Origin: Candidatus Obscuribacterales bacterium
GTDB taxonomy: Bacteria; Cyanobacteriota; Vampirovibrionia; Obscuribacterales; Obscuribacteraceae
Direction of reading: 5' to 3'
Length of the DNA: 51,124 nucleotides
Assembly (NCBI GenBank): GCA_949127735.1
Contig: CASBPX010000106.1
Coordinates: 1 to 51,124, forward strand
Of the stretch, positions 16,591-24,941 are shown piece after piece. The notes under the pieces are model-generated. The model was not told the origin of the DNA, did not search any database, and saw nothing but the letters and a program-made list of their open reading frames with translations. Position 1 is the first letter of the stretch; every line of letters begins with the position of its first letter. Position numbers and translations under genes: made by a program.

Positions 16591-17790
16591 ATGCTCGATT
16601 TTATCAAGCTCTCGCAACTTGTAAGTCAAGTCGGCGCCGACAGTGTTGTAGAAAGACAAGACTTTGCGCGCACACTGCAACGAGCGCTGGCTGCCTTTCA
16701 CACCGCTCAGAACGCTGCTCCGCAATTTGAAAATCGACTGGCGGAAAATACAGCATGGGTCTTATGGCCAACAGCTAAGCCGCTTGAACCGCTTTCGGTG
16801 CGCGAAACCGTGCCTGCCATTGAAACCAGCGCAAAGAAATGGACTGTAGTAGCCGTAGACGGCTCACAAATTATGCCTTCTCATCACGAAGTGCACAGTT
16901 GCTATTTGCTCAATGTCGGCCTCGCTCGCATATCTTATGGGCTTGCCCTGGCACCGCTACTTTTGAGTGAACCTCGTCTGCACGCTCGGCCAGATGATCT
17001 TTATCCGCTTGTCGACCGCCGGCGCGTTCATATCGACGAACTTTATGTCTCGCTCGAGCGTGGTCTTTTTGAACTCGAACTTTTGGGCGAGCAGGCTTGC
17101 TCTGCCGCTATTCATGGTGAAAGCGTTCTTGCCATGTATGACGGTTCGCTGATTCCCTGGTCTGTAGAAAAAATGAGCAGCAGTTACCAGGAAAGCTATT
17201 TTGCCCGAGTCGAGGCGGTAATGGCGAAGCTAAGATTGGCAAAGGTGCCGATTGTAGGATACATCAGCCACAGTCGCAGTGCTGATCTGATCAACTGTTT
17301 GCGAGTGTCTATCTGTCCTTATGAAATCAGCCACTGCCGCCAGCACTGCGCCGAAATTAACGAGGAAGATTTTCCTTGTTCTCAAGTTTGGCCACTCAGC
17401 GATCGCAGTTTATTCGGCAAAATTCTTGCCTTAAATGAGCGCTCAAGCGTGTTTGCCAGTGGTGCCTCAGCTGTCAAATTGATGCCTGTCTGCGACACTA
17501 CTTGTTTTGTTTACTGGCGCGGAGCCAGCGAAATCGCCCGGCTCGAATTGCCACGCTGGGTTTTTGACGATAAAAATCTGTTTGCTTTCGCACTGGCAGC
17601 AGTGCGTACTCAAGTGGAGAAGGGTCAGGGCTATCCAGTAGCTCTGGCTGAGGCGCACCATCTAGCTGTGATAAAGGGGCCAGATCGCGATCGCTTTTTC
17701 CAAATGATAACTGACAGGATGGTTAGTCTTGGCGTTGGGCAAATACGCGTGAGCCCCAAAGAGGGTCAGAAGCGAAGAGGATTTGTTTAG
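16591..17790 (+). CDS. nurA: NurA-domain nuclease
   Basis: The 399-residue protein has the NurA fold signature VVAVDGSQIMPSHHEVHSCY (metal-binding Asp90), a VLAMYDGSLIPW motif with a second acidic residue, and a C-terminal GQGYPVALAEAHHLAVIKG stretch with a late catalytic region. In archaea NurA is a 5'-3' nuclease that works with the HerA translocase to resect double-strand breaks; bacterial homologues are less studied. No HerA-like ATPase is in this window. ATG at 16591 is preceded by GAGGGTG; the TTG at 16579 overlaps that Shine-Dalgarno sequence and is rejected. It is divergent from the HTH gene. Confidence 0.88.
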   Translation: MLDFIKLSQLVSQVGADSVVERQDFARTLQRALAAFHTAQNAAPQFENRLAENTAWVLWPTAKPLEPLSVRETVPAIETSAKKWTVVAVDGSQIMPSHHEVHSCYLLNVGLARISYGLALAPLLLSEPRLHARPDDLYPLVDRRRVHIDELYVSLERGLFELELLGEQACSAAIHGESVLAMYDGSLIPWSVEKMSSSYQESYFARVEAVMAKLRLAKVPIVGYISHSRSADLINCLRVSICPYEISHCRQHCAEINEEDFPCSQVWPLSDRSLFGKILALNERSSVFASGASAVKLMPVCDTTCFVYWRGASEIARLELPRWVFDDKNLFAFALAAVRTQVEKGQGYPVALAEAHHLAVIKGPDRDRFFQMITDRMVSLGVGQIRVSPKEGQKRRGFV

Positions 17791-17886
17791 AGGATTTTTC
17801 ATGGCTCTTTTTCGAGAGTATTCAATTAAGACCATATTTAGTATCTAGATGGGTATAGACACTATATAGGCGTGCTGCTAAATTTG

Positions 17887-17922
17887 ATTAGCTACAGCTA
17901 ATTGTGTTCTCAACTGAGTTGA
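17887..17922. promoter_or_regulatory. Pair of palindromes upstream of the gene at 17962
   Basis: In a 171-base gap, ATTAGC-TACA-GCTAAT (17887-17902) and TCAACT-G-AGTTGA (17910-17922) lie 7 bases apart, 40 bases before the likely start of the next gene. They could be operator half-site pairs or small RNA hairpins. A TATA-rich stretch (ACTATATAGG) lies just upstream at about 17861-17870 and may be part of the promoter. Confidence 0.3.
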
Positions 17923-17961
17923 TACTGGGTAGAAATCAAGTAGTCGCAGCAAGAATGGCGG

Positions 17962-18567
17962 GTGAGAACTGAATTGATTTCCAACGTACTGCTCTTCGTT
18001 AAAAGTTTAGGCTCGTCCGTTACTCTCAGCAAGGGCGGCTTGATTCTTCCTGACTTTTTCGATATGGGTCGCAACAAAGAGAGATTGACCCGTATGCGAG
18101 TGCAATCTCATCAAGGTGCATTCGATCTCGACGATGCGCGCAGAATGGCAGACACCGGGCGTGAAGATAATGTGCTCTGTCGAGAACGTCAAAAAGAAGC
18201 GATGCTGCATTGGTTTGGCGATACTCACCGCTCTGAAGTCGAAGATATCGAGCAGCGAATCAACAACGTAGAACGCGGTCGCCGTGCTGGGATGCCTCAG
18301 ATTGAACCTCTTCCTTCAATTGAAGATAGTTTTCTTGCCTGGACTAATGAAGACGAATATCTTTTTGACTCGAATATCAAAGAATCGTGGAAAGATTTTG
18401 AAGATGATCACACCGGTTTAGCACTGGCTTCTAGTTATAGCTACGAAGATGATGAATTCGACGCTGAGATGCTCGAAATTCTTCTGACTCAAGAAGAAAA
18501 CCGCAAATATCTAACACCGGAAGAGGCCGCGCCAATAGTGGTTAACTCTAGTTATTGGATAGACTGA
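17962..18567 (+). CDS. Acidic hypothetical protein
   Basis: I do not recognise this 201-residue protein. It has no signal peptide or strong membrane helix. The middle is charged and helical (REDNVLCRERQKEAMLHWFG then VEDIEQRINNVERGRR), and the C-terminal 80 residues are very acidic (SYSYEDDEFDAEMLEILLT). The start is uncertain: GTG at 17962 gives a hydrophobic N-terminal strand pattern (LISNVLLFVKSLGSS), whereas ATG at 18064 gives MGRNKERLTRMRV and 167 residues. Neither has a strong Shine-Dalgarno sequence. The DUF805 gene follows 16 bases downstream, so they may be co-transcribed. Confidence 0.65.
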   Translation: MRTELISNVLLFVKSLGSSVTLSKGGLILPDFFDMGRNKERLTRMRVQSHQGAFDLDDARRMADTGREDNVLCRERQKEAMLHWFGDTHRSEVEDIEQRINNVERGRRAGMPQIEPLPSIEDSFLAWTNEDEYLFDSNIKESWKDFEDDHTGLALASSYSYEDDEFDAEMLEILLTQEENRKYLTPEEAAPIVVNSSYWID

Positions 18568-18583
18568 CTGGTTATGCTCAAGC

Positions 18584-20047
18584 ATGCATGATTTGTTGCG
18601 CTGGAATGGCACTATCGATAGGGCTCCATTTGTTAAATGGGGCCTCTCGCTTATGGTGCTCAAATACATACTCGATCAGCTGATCAGTCAGCTTTTCTTT
18701 CATCGCAGCTGGTCAATATTTGAATATTTTGCTCCTGCTGCGGCAGCTTATCGGCTTGAATCTGACGCGGTATTTTTTCTCACTATTCTGGCCGCCTCCC
18801 TGCCTTTTGCCTATATTGGCTGCGCTTTGACTGTGCGCCGCTTGCGCTCAGCAAATTTGCCCCTTTGGCTGGTTCTTTTTTTCTTCCTTCCCGTTATCAA
18901 TTTGATATTTTTTAAGATTATTTGCTGGATGCCTTCTGTAGTCGAGCAGCACCCAATGCTTTTGCAGAGTGCTGCTGCCTCACAAATTGCCAATTCGCAA
19001 GACTATGAACATCTCAGGGAGGCTGATTATCCGGTTTCTGAGAAACTACTTTTTGCGCGTTTTATTCCGCGCACTAAGTATTGGTCTCTCGTTGCTTCAA
19101 TTGCATACCCTGCCCTGATTGGTCTGGCGACCGGCTTTCTAGCAATGGAAACCCTTGGTGCCTATGGCTGGGGGGTATTCGTGGCCTTGCCCTTTGTTCT
19201 CTCCACCCTTTCGGTTTTGATATATTCGTACTGGCAGCCCCGTCTCTGGTTACAGTGCTTGCAAGTGGCCTGGGCGGAGCTTCTATTCATGGGCCTGGTT
19301 TTGCTATTACTTGGCCACGAAGGGGCAATTTGCCTGATCATGGCCACACCGCTTACCCTTGGTATCGGCTTGGTGGGCGCTTTTCTTGGCTTTCATATTC
19401 AACCGCATAGGCCTGATCAGCCTGGGCCTTTACCGCAGTTACCTGCTATGTTCATCGGTTTAAGTCTGCTGTTACCTGCTTCCATTTATCTTGAAGCGGC
19501 ATCGGCAAAAGATTTACCTGTCTATAAAGTATCCAGTACATTAGATGTGGCAGCACCACCTGCGGTGGTATGGCAAAATGTTGTCGCTTTTAGCCAGTTG
19601 CCTGAGCCCAGTCAGCGGCCTCAAGATTGGTTATTCAATTTAGGTGTGGCTTATCCTAAATGTGCTCGCATCACTGGTAGTGGCCCCGGTGCAATTAGAC
19701 ATTGCGTTTTTTCCACCGGTACCTTTGTTGAACCCATAGCCGTCTGGGACGAGCCCAGACGACTGGCTTTCAATGTCACCTCACAAGCATTACCTATGCG
19801 CGAATTATCGCCATATAACGGTTTGCATCCGCGGCACCTTGACGGCTATCTCAAATCACAGCATGGCGAATTTTATCTGGCGACCCTGCCATCAGGTGGA
19901 ACCAGACTGACCGGCACAACCTGGTATACAAACGATATGGGGCCGCAGCCCTATTGGCGAATCTGGTCTGACGGTATAATTCATTCCATTCACTTCCGCG
20001 TGCTCGAACATGTACGCCATTTGTCTGAAAATAAAAGCGAAACGTAA
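18584..20047 (+). CDS. DUF805-like membrane protein fused to SRPBCC-like domain
   Basis: The 487-residue protein has an N-terminal DUF805-type segment (LLRWNGTIDRAPFVKWGLSL, then a VRRLRSANLPLWLVLFF stretch) and further helices up to about residue 300, giving eight or so membrane segments. The C-terminal 180 residues are soluble. They read like an SRPBCC (START/polyketide-cyclase-like) ligand-binding domain: SSTLDVAAPPAVVWQNVVAF, WDEPRRLAFNV and GGTRLTGTTWYTN. I know of no characterised protein with this order. It may sense or carry a lipid at the membrane; that is inference. A GNAT gene follows 17 bases later, suggesting co-transcription. Confidence 0.75.
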   Translation: MHDLLRWNGTIDRAPFVKWGLSLMVLKYILDQLISQLFFHRSWSIFEYFAPAAAAYRLESDAVFFLTILAASLPFAYIGCALTVRRLRSANLPLWLVLFFFLPVINLIFFKIICWMPSVVEQHPMLLQSAAASQIANSQDYEHLREADYPVSEKLLFARFIPRTKYWSLVASIAYPALIGLATGFLAMETLGAYGWGVFVALPFVLSTLSVLIYSYWQPRLWLQCLQVAWAELLFMGLVLLLLGHEGAICLIMATPLTLGIGLVGAFLGFHIQPHRPDQPGPLPQLPAMFIGLSLLLPASIYLEAASAKDLPVYKVSSTLDVAAPPAVVWQNVVAFSQLPEPSQRPQDWLFNLGVAYPKCARITGSGPGAIRHCVFSTGTFVEPIAVWDEPRRLAFNVTSQALPMRELSPYNGLHPRHLDGYLKSQHGEFYLATLPSGGTRLTGTTWYTNDMGPQPYWRIWSDGIIHSIHFRVLEHVRHLSENKSET

Positions 20048-20064
20048 TTTTCATAGGTTTAAAA

Positions 20065-20667
20065 ATGCACGATTTAGCCCCCAGAAAAGATGCTGAACCG
20101 AAACCCCTGCCGTCCCTCAATACCGGGCGTTGTATCATCCGCCTGGCGCAAGCTGCCGACGTTGATGCGGTGCTTGCCTATCATGTTGAGAATCGCGCTC
20201 ATTTAGTAGAAGGCGGGCCGGCCTGGCCCTCTGACTACCTGACTGAAGATTACTGGCTTAAACAAATCAAACAAAACCTTGAAGATTTTCATGATGATAA
20301 AGCCGTGAGATTTTTCTTGTTTGATCGCGCTAACCCTGGTGTCGTAATTGGTGTCGCTAACCTCAATAATATTGTGCGCGGAGCTGCCCAATATAGCAAT
20401 CTTGGCTATTCCATCGCCGCTGACCGTCAGGGTAAAAGCATAATGAAAGAGGCGCTGCAATCAGTGACCTCTTACGGTTTTGTTGCTCTCAACTTGCACC
20501 GCATCATGGCTAATTATCAACCTGGCAATCAGCGCAGCGGCTGGCTGCTGCGTAGCCTCGGTTTCACGGTAGAAGGCTACGCTCGTGATTATTTACTCAT
20601 TAATGGTAAGTGGTGCGACCATATACTGACATCTATGCTTAACCCCAACTGGACACTGAAAGACTGA
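20065..20667 (+). CDS. GNAT family N-acetyltransferase (RimJ/RimL type)
   Basis: This 200-residue acetyl-CoA-dependent transferase of the RimJ/RimL group has the opening strand INTGRCIIRLAQAAD-like (here SLNTGRCIIRLAQAADVDAV). The GNAT core is ANLNNIVRGAAQYSNLGYSI, then the acetyl-CoA-binding ADRQGKSIMKEALQSVTSYG and the LNLHRIMANYQPGNQRSGWL motif ending in LGFTVEGYARDYL. These match enzymes that acetylate ribosomal protein N-termini or, in some members, small molecules. The substrate is not predictable. It lies downstream of the DUF805-SRPBCC gene and upstream of mqnE, separated from the latter by a 60-base hairpin. Confidence 0.9.
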   Translation: MHDLAPRKDAEPKPLPSLNTGRCIIRLAQAADVDAVLAYHVENRAHLVEGGPAWPSDYLTEDYWLKQIKQNLEDFHDDKAVRFFLFDRANPGVVIGVANLNNIVRGAAQYSNLGYSIAADRQGKSIMKEALQSVTSYGFVALNLHRIMANYQPGNQRSGWLLRSLGFTVEGYARDYLLINGKWCDHILTSMLNPNWTLKD

Positions 20668-20703
20668 TTTCTCTTCTTTTGCTCTTGTGAACGGTTGTGA
20701 CTG

Positions 20704-20763
20704 CTGGCGCCTTAGTTGGGGCAAATCGATTTTTATCCTGATAAGATTGATGGTGCCCGCCAG
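20704..20763 (+). promoter_or_regulatory. Long stem-loop just upstream of mqnE
   Basis: CTGGCG (20704-20709) pairs with CGCCAG (20758-20763). Inside it GGCA (20720-20723) pairs with TGCC (20754-20757), and ATCGATTTTTATC (20725-20737) pairs with GATAAGATTGAT (20740-20751) with two G-T pairs and one bulged T. The result is a layered stem of about 21 pairs with a 10-base bulge on the 5' side, ending 23 bases before the GTG start at 20787. No T tract follows, so it is not a standard intrinsic terminator. A cis-regulatory mRNA leader for mqnE or an mRNA processing site is possible. Confidence 0.4.
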
Positions 20764-20786
20764 TTGACCTTATCGAGGTGCCTAAA

Positions 20787-21974
20787 GTGTCTGCCGTTAT
20801 AGAAAAAGCAATTTCAGCCAATCATCCGCTGGCAGACGTGGCGCAAAAAGTTTATAACGGTGAGCGCATTAGCCGCGAAGATGCCGTAAGACTTTACCAG
20901 TCTGATGACCTGGCAGCGGTGGGTGCGCTTGGTGAATATGCTCGCCGACTTAAAGCTGAGCCTGGCCACGAAAACTACGTTTATTACATCCACAATATGC
21001 ATCTTAACCCAACAAATTTTTGCGTCGAGACTTGCCGCTTTTGTTCTTATGCCAATCCTGATGAGCGCGGCAAAGCCTATACCTGGGGAGTGGACCGAGT
21101 TTTAGAAGAGGCCGGCAAAGGTGCAGCGCTCGGCATTAACGAGATTCATATGGTCGGCGGGCTCAACCCGGCTTGTGACCTTGCTTATTATGAGGAAGTG
21201 CTGCAGCAAATCAAAAGTCATTTTCCGCATATTCACATGAAGGCCTTTACCGCTGTTGAAATTGAATATTTGGCCAATCTTGACGGTATAACCTATGATG
21301 AAGTCTTGCAGCGCTTGATTGCCTGTGGTCTTGGATCGATGCCTGGGGGTGGTGCCGAAATATTTGATGATGCGGTGCGAGAGCGGATGGCTGTTAAAAA
21401 AACACCAGCGCCGGTCTATTTAGAAATTCACGGTATTGCTCACAAGCTTGGTATCAAAACTAATGCCACCATGCTCACAGGAATTTCAGAAACAGTAGAA
21501 AACAAAGTCGATCACATGCTGCTCTTGCGCGGCCAGCAAGATATTAGCGGAGGTTTTCAGTGTTTCATTCCACTAAAGTGCTATTACGACGGCACTAATA
21601 TTCAAAGTGAAGTGACTGAGCCGACAGCTGCCGACCTTCTGAAAGATGTAGCGATCTCGAGAATTTTACTTGATAATTTCCCGCACATTAAAGCTTACTG
21701 GATTCAGCTGGGAGTGCAGTTGGCCCAATTAGCTCTTTCATTTGGCGCTGATGATCTTGACGGCACAATTCTGGAAGAGAAAATTACTCATGCTGCCGGC
21801 GCTAAAACACCATTGCAGTTAGCTGAAGAGAAGATGGAGCAATTAATTGCATCGTCTGGCTACAAGCCGGTTGTACGCGATACTATTTACAATATTCGCC
21901 AGGTTTCAAATCTTGAGCCTGCTGTTTTAAACGAAAGTTTTAGCGAAAGATTGAACGCTCTTACTCAAAGCTGA
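20787..21974 (+). CDS. mqnE: Aminofutalosine synthase MqnE (radical SAM)
   Basis: Radical SAM enzyme that joins chorismate-derived carboxyvinyl-oxybenzoate to SAM, giving 6-amino-6-deoxyfutalosine in the futalosine route to menaquinone. The cluster motif CVETCRFCSYAN (C-x3-C-x2-C, Cys79, 83 and 86) follows NMHLNPTNF. Later motifs typical of MqnE are IHMVGGLNPACDL, MPGGGAEIF and HGIAHKLGIKTNATM. At 395 residues it is close to family length. GTG at 20787 has GAGG eight bases upstream; GTG at 20778 lies on that Shine-Dalgarno sequence. No other mqn gene is in the window. MqnC is a paralogue, but the MPGGGAEIF motif fits MqnE better. Confidence 0.9.
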   Translation: MSAVIEKAISANHPLADVAQKVYNGERISREDAVRLYQSDDLAAVGALGEYARRLKAEPGHENYVYYIHNMHLNPTNFCVETCRFCSYANPDERGKAYTWGVDRVLEEAGKGAALGINEIHMVGGLNPACDLAYYEEVLQQIKSHFPHIHMKAFTAVEIEYLANLDGITYDEVLQRLIACGLGSMPGGGAEIFDDAVRERMAVKKTPAPVYLEIHGIAHKLGIKTNATMLTGISETVENKVDHMLLLRGQQDISGGFQCFIPLKCYYDGTNIQSEVTEPTAADLLKDVAISRILLDNFPHIKAYWIQLGVQLAQLALSFGADDLDGTILEEKITHAAGAKTPLQLAEEKMEQLIASSGYKPVVRDTIYNIRQVSNLEPAVLNESFSERLNALTQS

Positions 21975-21975
21975 A

Positions 21976-23553
21976 TTAGAGAACAATTTGACCGATGCTG
22001 CCGTTGCGATCAATTAAAAGTTGAATCGACTGGCCGGGTCGCTTGCTCCCCATTAGCTGTTGGAAGTGTTTATCGTTCTGAATTACCACTCCGTCGACAG
22101 CTCTGATAGTGTCGCCTCGTTGTAGGCCGCATTTTGCCGCTCTGGAAGCGATACCAATGGTGGTGACTAGGACACCTTCTTTACTTTTTTTCGCTAGGAT
22201 GCCGAAGCTTGATGAAGCCGGTGGTGCATTTTTATCACCGCCTAAAAGACCATTGCTGTTGGCATTGTCATTGACGAACACGGCATTGCCGTTGTTATTG
22301 CCGTTGTTATTGTCATCGGACTTGCTACGTTTTTTCTGTTTTTTCTGATTGGTTTGGTCTGAATTCTGTTGTTGTTGATTAGCGTATTGCTGATTTGGCT
22401 GTTGATACTGTTGATACTGTTGATTTTGGAATTGCTGATTAGGCTGTTGATCTTGCCAGGCACGCTCGGCGTTGGTGCGTTCGACTTCTTCTGCTTGTAA
22501 ATTTCCTTCCAGTTGCGCCACCGCTTTTTGATAACTAGGTTCGTCAGGGTTAAGCTTTTTTGCCTGACGGAAAAAGTCTAAGGCCTGCACTGGATTTTTC
22601 ATGGCCAGATAGATGGTGGCAATGTTGAACTTGATTCGCGCTTGATTGGGGGTTTTTCGATCGAGTTGCTTATACAGATCGAGAGCTGAGATAAATTCGC
22701 CTCTGCTATAGGCACCAGATGCTTCTTCGGCCAGCTGACGCAATTCTTTTTTTTTGCCGTCATCCTGTCCCTGGCTCACCGCTTTCTTTTCCACTAAGCG
22801 TACGGCTTCTCGATACTCGGCTTTGCTTGGAATAATTTCAAGCGCTTTTTTGTAACTTGATAAAGCATCGCCAAATTTGGCCATCCCTTCGTAAGCGACA
22901 CCGAGGCTGAAATGCGCTTCAGCGCTATCTGGCGACAACCGTACTGCCTGTTCAAATTTTTCAATTGCTTCAGCCTTTTTGCCCTCTTTCCACAATCTAA
23001 TGGCATCGGCCGACATCTGGTTTACTTCTTCATCGCGCGCTGCCATAGCCCGTCGTCTCGCCCTATCTGCCTCGTCTTCGCGCTTGTATTGTTCGTCTTG
23101 TTGAATCTGCTCTGGGGTGCGAGCGGCGGGAGTGTTAACCGTGGCGCTCCCTTGATTGCTGCCATTACTACGATTGGTCCCTGGGGCCGGCCTTTCTACC
23201 GGTTTGGCCACTTGCAAAATATGAGCGATGCGCTCACTTAACGTACCTTCGGCAGCTTCACCAAAAACACGCTTTTCAATTCGCGCCAGTCGCGTTTCCA
23301 CGCTGTCGTCCTCGTAATTTTTGAAAAAGAAATTTTGCTCCAGCAATTTCAATTTGCCGGTTTCATCTGCATTAAGTGAGCCCTGAGCAAGAGCAGTTTG
23401 CAGACAGTTGTGGCCGCTCGGCCACAAACACAATGAGAATGTGGCCAGAAGCAAAAGGCCCTGGCGAAAAGATTTTAGATTTTTATGCGTTTTTTGCACC
23501 ATAGGGAATCGAAGTTTTTTTCCTGGAATCGCTTCTGTTAATGCTAGCATCAT
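21976..23553 (-). CDS. Exported TPR-PDZ protein with Gln/Asn-rich linker
   Basis: The 525-residue protein is predicted to be exported (a hydrophobic GLLLLATFSLCLW segment near 32-44, then ALAQG). The mature N-terminus contains a LEQNFFFKNYEDDSVETRLA segment running into RIEKRVFGEAAEGTLSERI, a motif I associate with repeated proteins of melainabacterial genomes. TPR repeats span about 185-345 (AIEKFEQAVRLSPDSAEAHF, then QALDFFRQAKKLNPDEPSY). A Gln/Asn/Tyr-rich linker lies at about 370-420, and a C-terminal PDZ-like domain at about 450-525 (SRAAKCGLQRGDTIRAVDG). It probably scaffolds envelope proteins. A Met at 23502 is an alternative start that places the signal peptide at the N-terminus. It ends one base from the mqnE stop. 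Confidence 0.8.
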   Translation of the reverse strand: MMLALTEAIPGKKLRFPMVQKTHKNLKSFRQGLLLLATFSLCLWPSGHNCLQTALAQGSLNADETGKLKLLEQNFFFKNYEDDSVETRLARIEKRVFGEAAEGTLSERIAHILQVAKPVERPAPGTNRSNGSNQGSATVNTPAARTPEQIQQDEQYKREDEADRARRRAMAARDEEVNQMSADAIRLWKEGKKAEAIEKFEQAVRLSPDSAEAHFSLGVAYEGMAKFGDALSSYKKALEIIPSKAEYREAVRLVEKKAVSQGQDDGKKKELRQLAEEASGAYSRGEFISALDLYKQLDRKTPNQARIKFNIATIYLAMKNPVQALDFFRQAKKLNPDEPSYQKAVAQLEGNLQAEEVERTNAERAWQDQQPNQQFQNQQYQQYQQPNQQYANQQQQNSDQTNQKKQKKRSKSDDNNNGNNNGNAVFVNDNANSNGLLGGDKNAPPASSSFGILAKKSKEGVLVTTIGIASRAAKCGLQRGDTIRAVDGVVIQNDKHFQQLMGSKRPGQSIQLLIDRNGSIGQIVL

Positions 23554-23632
23554 GTTTGGTATTGGGCCGGCTGATACGTTTTAAGTACGCCAGGCACTCG
23601 TCGCAGTTGCACCGAGAGGTCGTATATCTGAT

Positions 23633-24790
23633 ATGCATCTTAACGAAGATCCCCTCAAAAAGTGGGGCGATGACGAGTTAAAGTACTGGATTGCTATAGA
23701 CCTCTGCACCGGTTGCGGCTTCAGAGCAGCACGGTTGTTGCAAGTTTATGAACGCTTCGACACCATGAAAACTTTCTGGCACGCCACTGCCTCTGAGCTC
23801 AAAGAGATGGGCGGCTACCCTTACGTGCTCGGATGGATTGATGACACTTTAATAGAAAAATTTATTGCCAAGCGCGCTCAGATTGATCCTGATACGCTCA
23901 TGGCACAACTCGAGGCCGCGGGGGTCAGAGCCTATCCACTGGCGCATCCACTGTATCCATTCAATCTGCGCAATATTCATGATCCTGCTCTGGTGCTGTA
24001 TGCCAAGGGGCAGTTGACCATGGATGAAATCGTTCATGGAGTGGGAGTGGTAGGTACGCGCACACCTTCGAACTATGGACAAAAGTTGGCTAAAGAATTT
24101 GGCCGTGAACTTGGACAGGCCGGCGTAACCGTTGTTAGTGGAATGGCTGTGGGTGTCGATTCTTTTGCCCATTACGGTGCCATCGAAGCTGGTGGCAGAA
24201 CTGTTGCGGTAGTTGCCTGCGGGCCCGATGTTTGCTATCCGAGTTCGAATAAACCCTTGTATGCAAAGCTCACTGAAGATTCAAAAGGTATGGTTCTGTC
24301 GGAATATTTCCCGGGTATCAAACCAGAGAAGTGGCGTTTTCCTGCTCGTAACCGCATTATTTCTGGTATCAGTCAGGGCTTGCTTGTCATTGAGGCCGGA
24401 AAAGCATCTGGTTCTTTAATTACGGCCAGGCAAGCATTTGAGCAGAACCGACAGGTCTTTGCCATTCCCGGCCGCATAGATCAACCGATGTCGGAAGGCA
24501 CCAACAGGCTGATCGCAGACAATCTGGCACAGATGGTAGTGAATCTCGATGAAATTATGAATGCAATGAACTGGGTAACCAGTTCAAGACCTCGCAGCGA
24601 GCCGGTGGTGCTTGAATTATTCGGCAGCGAAAAGGATGTGCATGAGCTTTTGTCCAATGAGCCAGTGCATTTTGATCAATTAACCGAAAAGACAGGCCTC
24701 ACGGCTGGCCCACTTTCCAGTACTCTAACAATGTTGGAATTGGCAGGCATCGCTGAAAGGTTACCGGGCGATTGGTATGTGCGCAAATAG
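23633..24790 (+). CDS. dprA: DNA processing protein DprA
   Basis: DprA binds incoming single-stranded DNA during natural transformation and loads RecA. The Rossmann-like core is complete: VGVVGTRTPSNYGQKLAKEF, VVSGMAVGVDSFAHYGAI, GRTVAVVACGPDVCYPSSN, SEYFPGIKPEKWRFPARNRI and LVIEAGKASGSLITARQAFE. The N-terminal SAM-like region (CTGCGFRAARLLQVYERF) and a C-terminal winged-helix region (HELLSNEPVHFDQLTEKTGL) are both present, so the 385-residue protein is full length. It is divergent from the TPR-PDZ gene. Other competence genes are not in this window. GAGAGG lies about 14 bases before the ATG. Confidence 0.95.
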   Translation: MHLNEDPLKKWGDDELKYWIAIDLCTGCGFRAARLLQVYERFDTMKTFWHATASELKEMGGYPYVLGWIDDTLIEKFIAKRAQIDPDTLMAQLEAAGVRAYPLAHPLYPFNLRNIHDPALVLYAKGQLTMDEIVHGVGVVGTRTPSNYGQKLAKEFGRELGQAGVTVVSGMAVGVDSFAHYGAIEAGGRTVAVVACGPDVCYPSSNKPLYAKLTEDSKGMVLSEYFPGIKPEKWRFPARNRIISGISQGLLVIEAGKASGSLITARQAFEQNRQVFAIPGRIDQPMSEGTNRLIADNLAQMVVNLDEIMNAMNWVTSSRPRSEPVVLELFGSEKDVHELLSNEPVHFDQLTEKTGLTAGPLSSTLTMLELAGIAERLPGDWYVRK

Positions 24791-24941
24791 GCCTTGAAGA
24801 TTTAACCTTAGGTTCTGGCTGATAACTTGGTGTGATGGTGTACTGCCTCGCACCCTGGGTACGTATTAAAAGGCTAATACTCTGGCAGTATAACCATTAT
24901 GATTGTTTTTCTTGGAGTCGCGAATTGCCTGGCATTACTAG

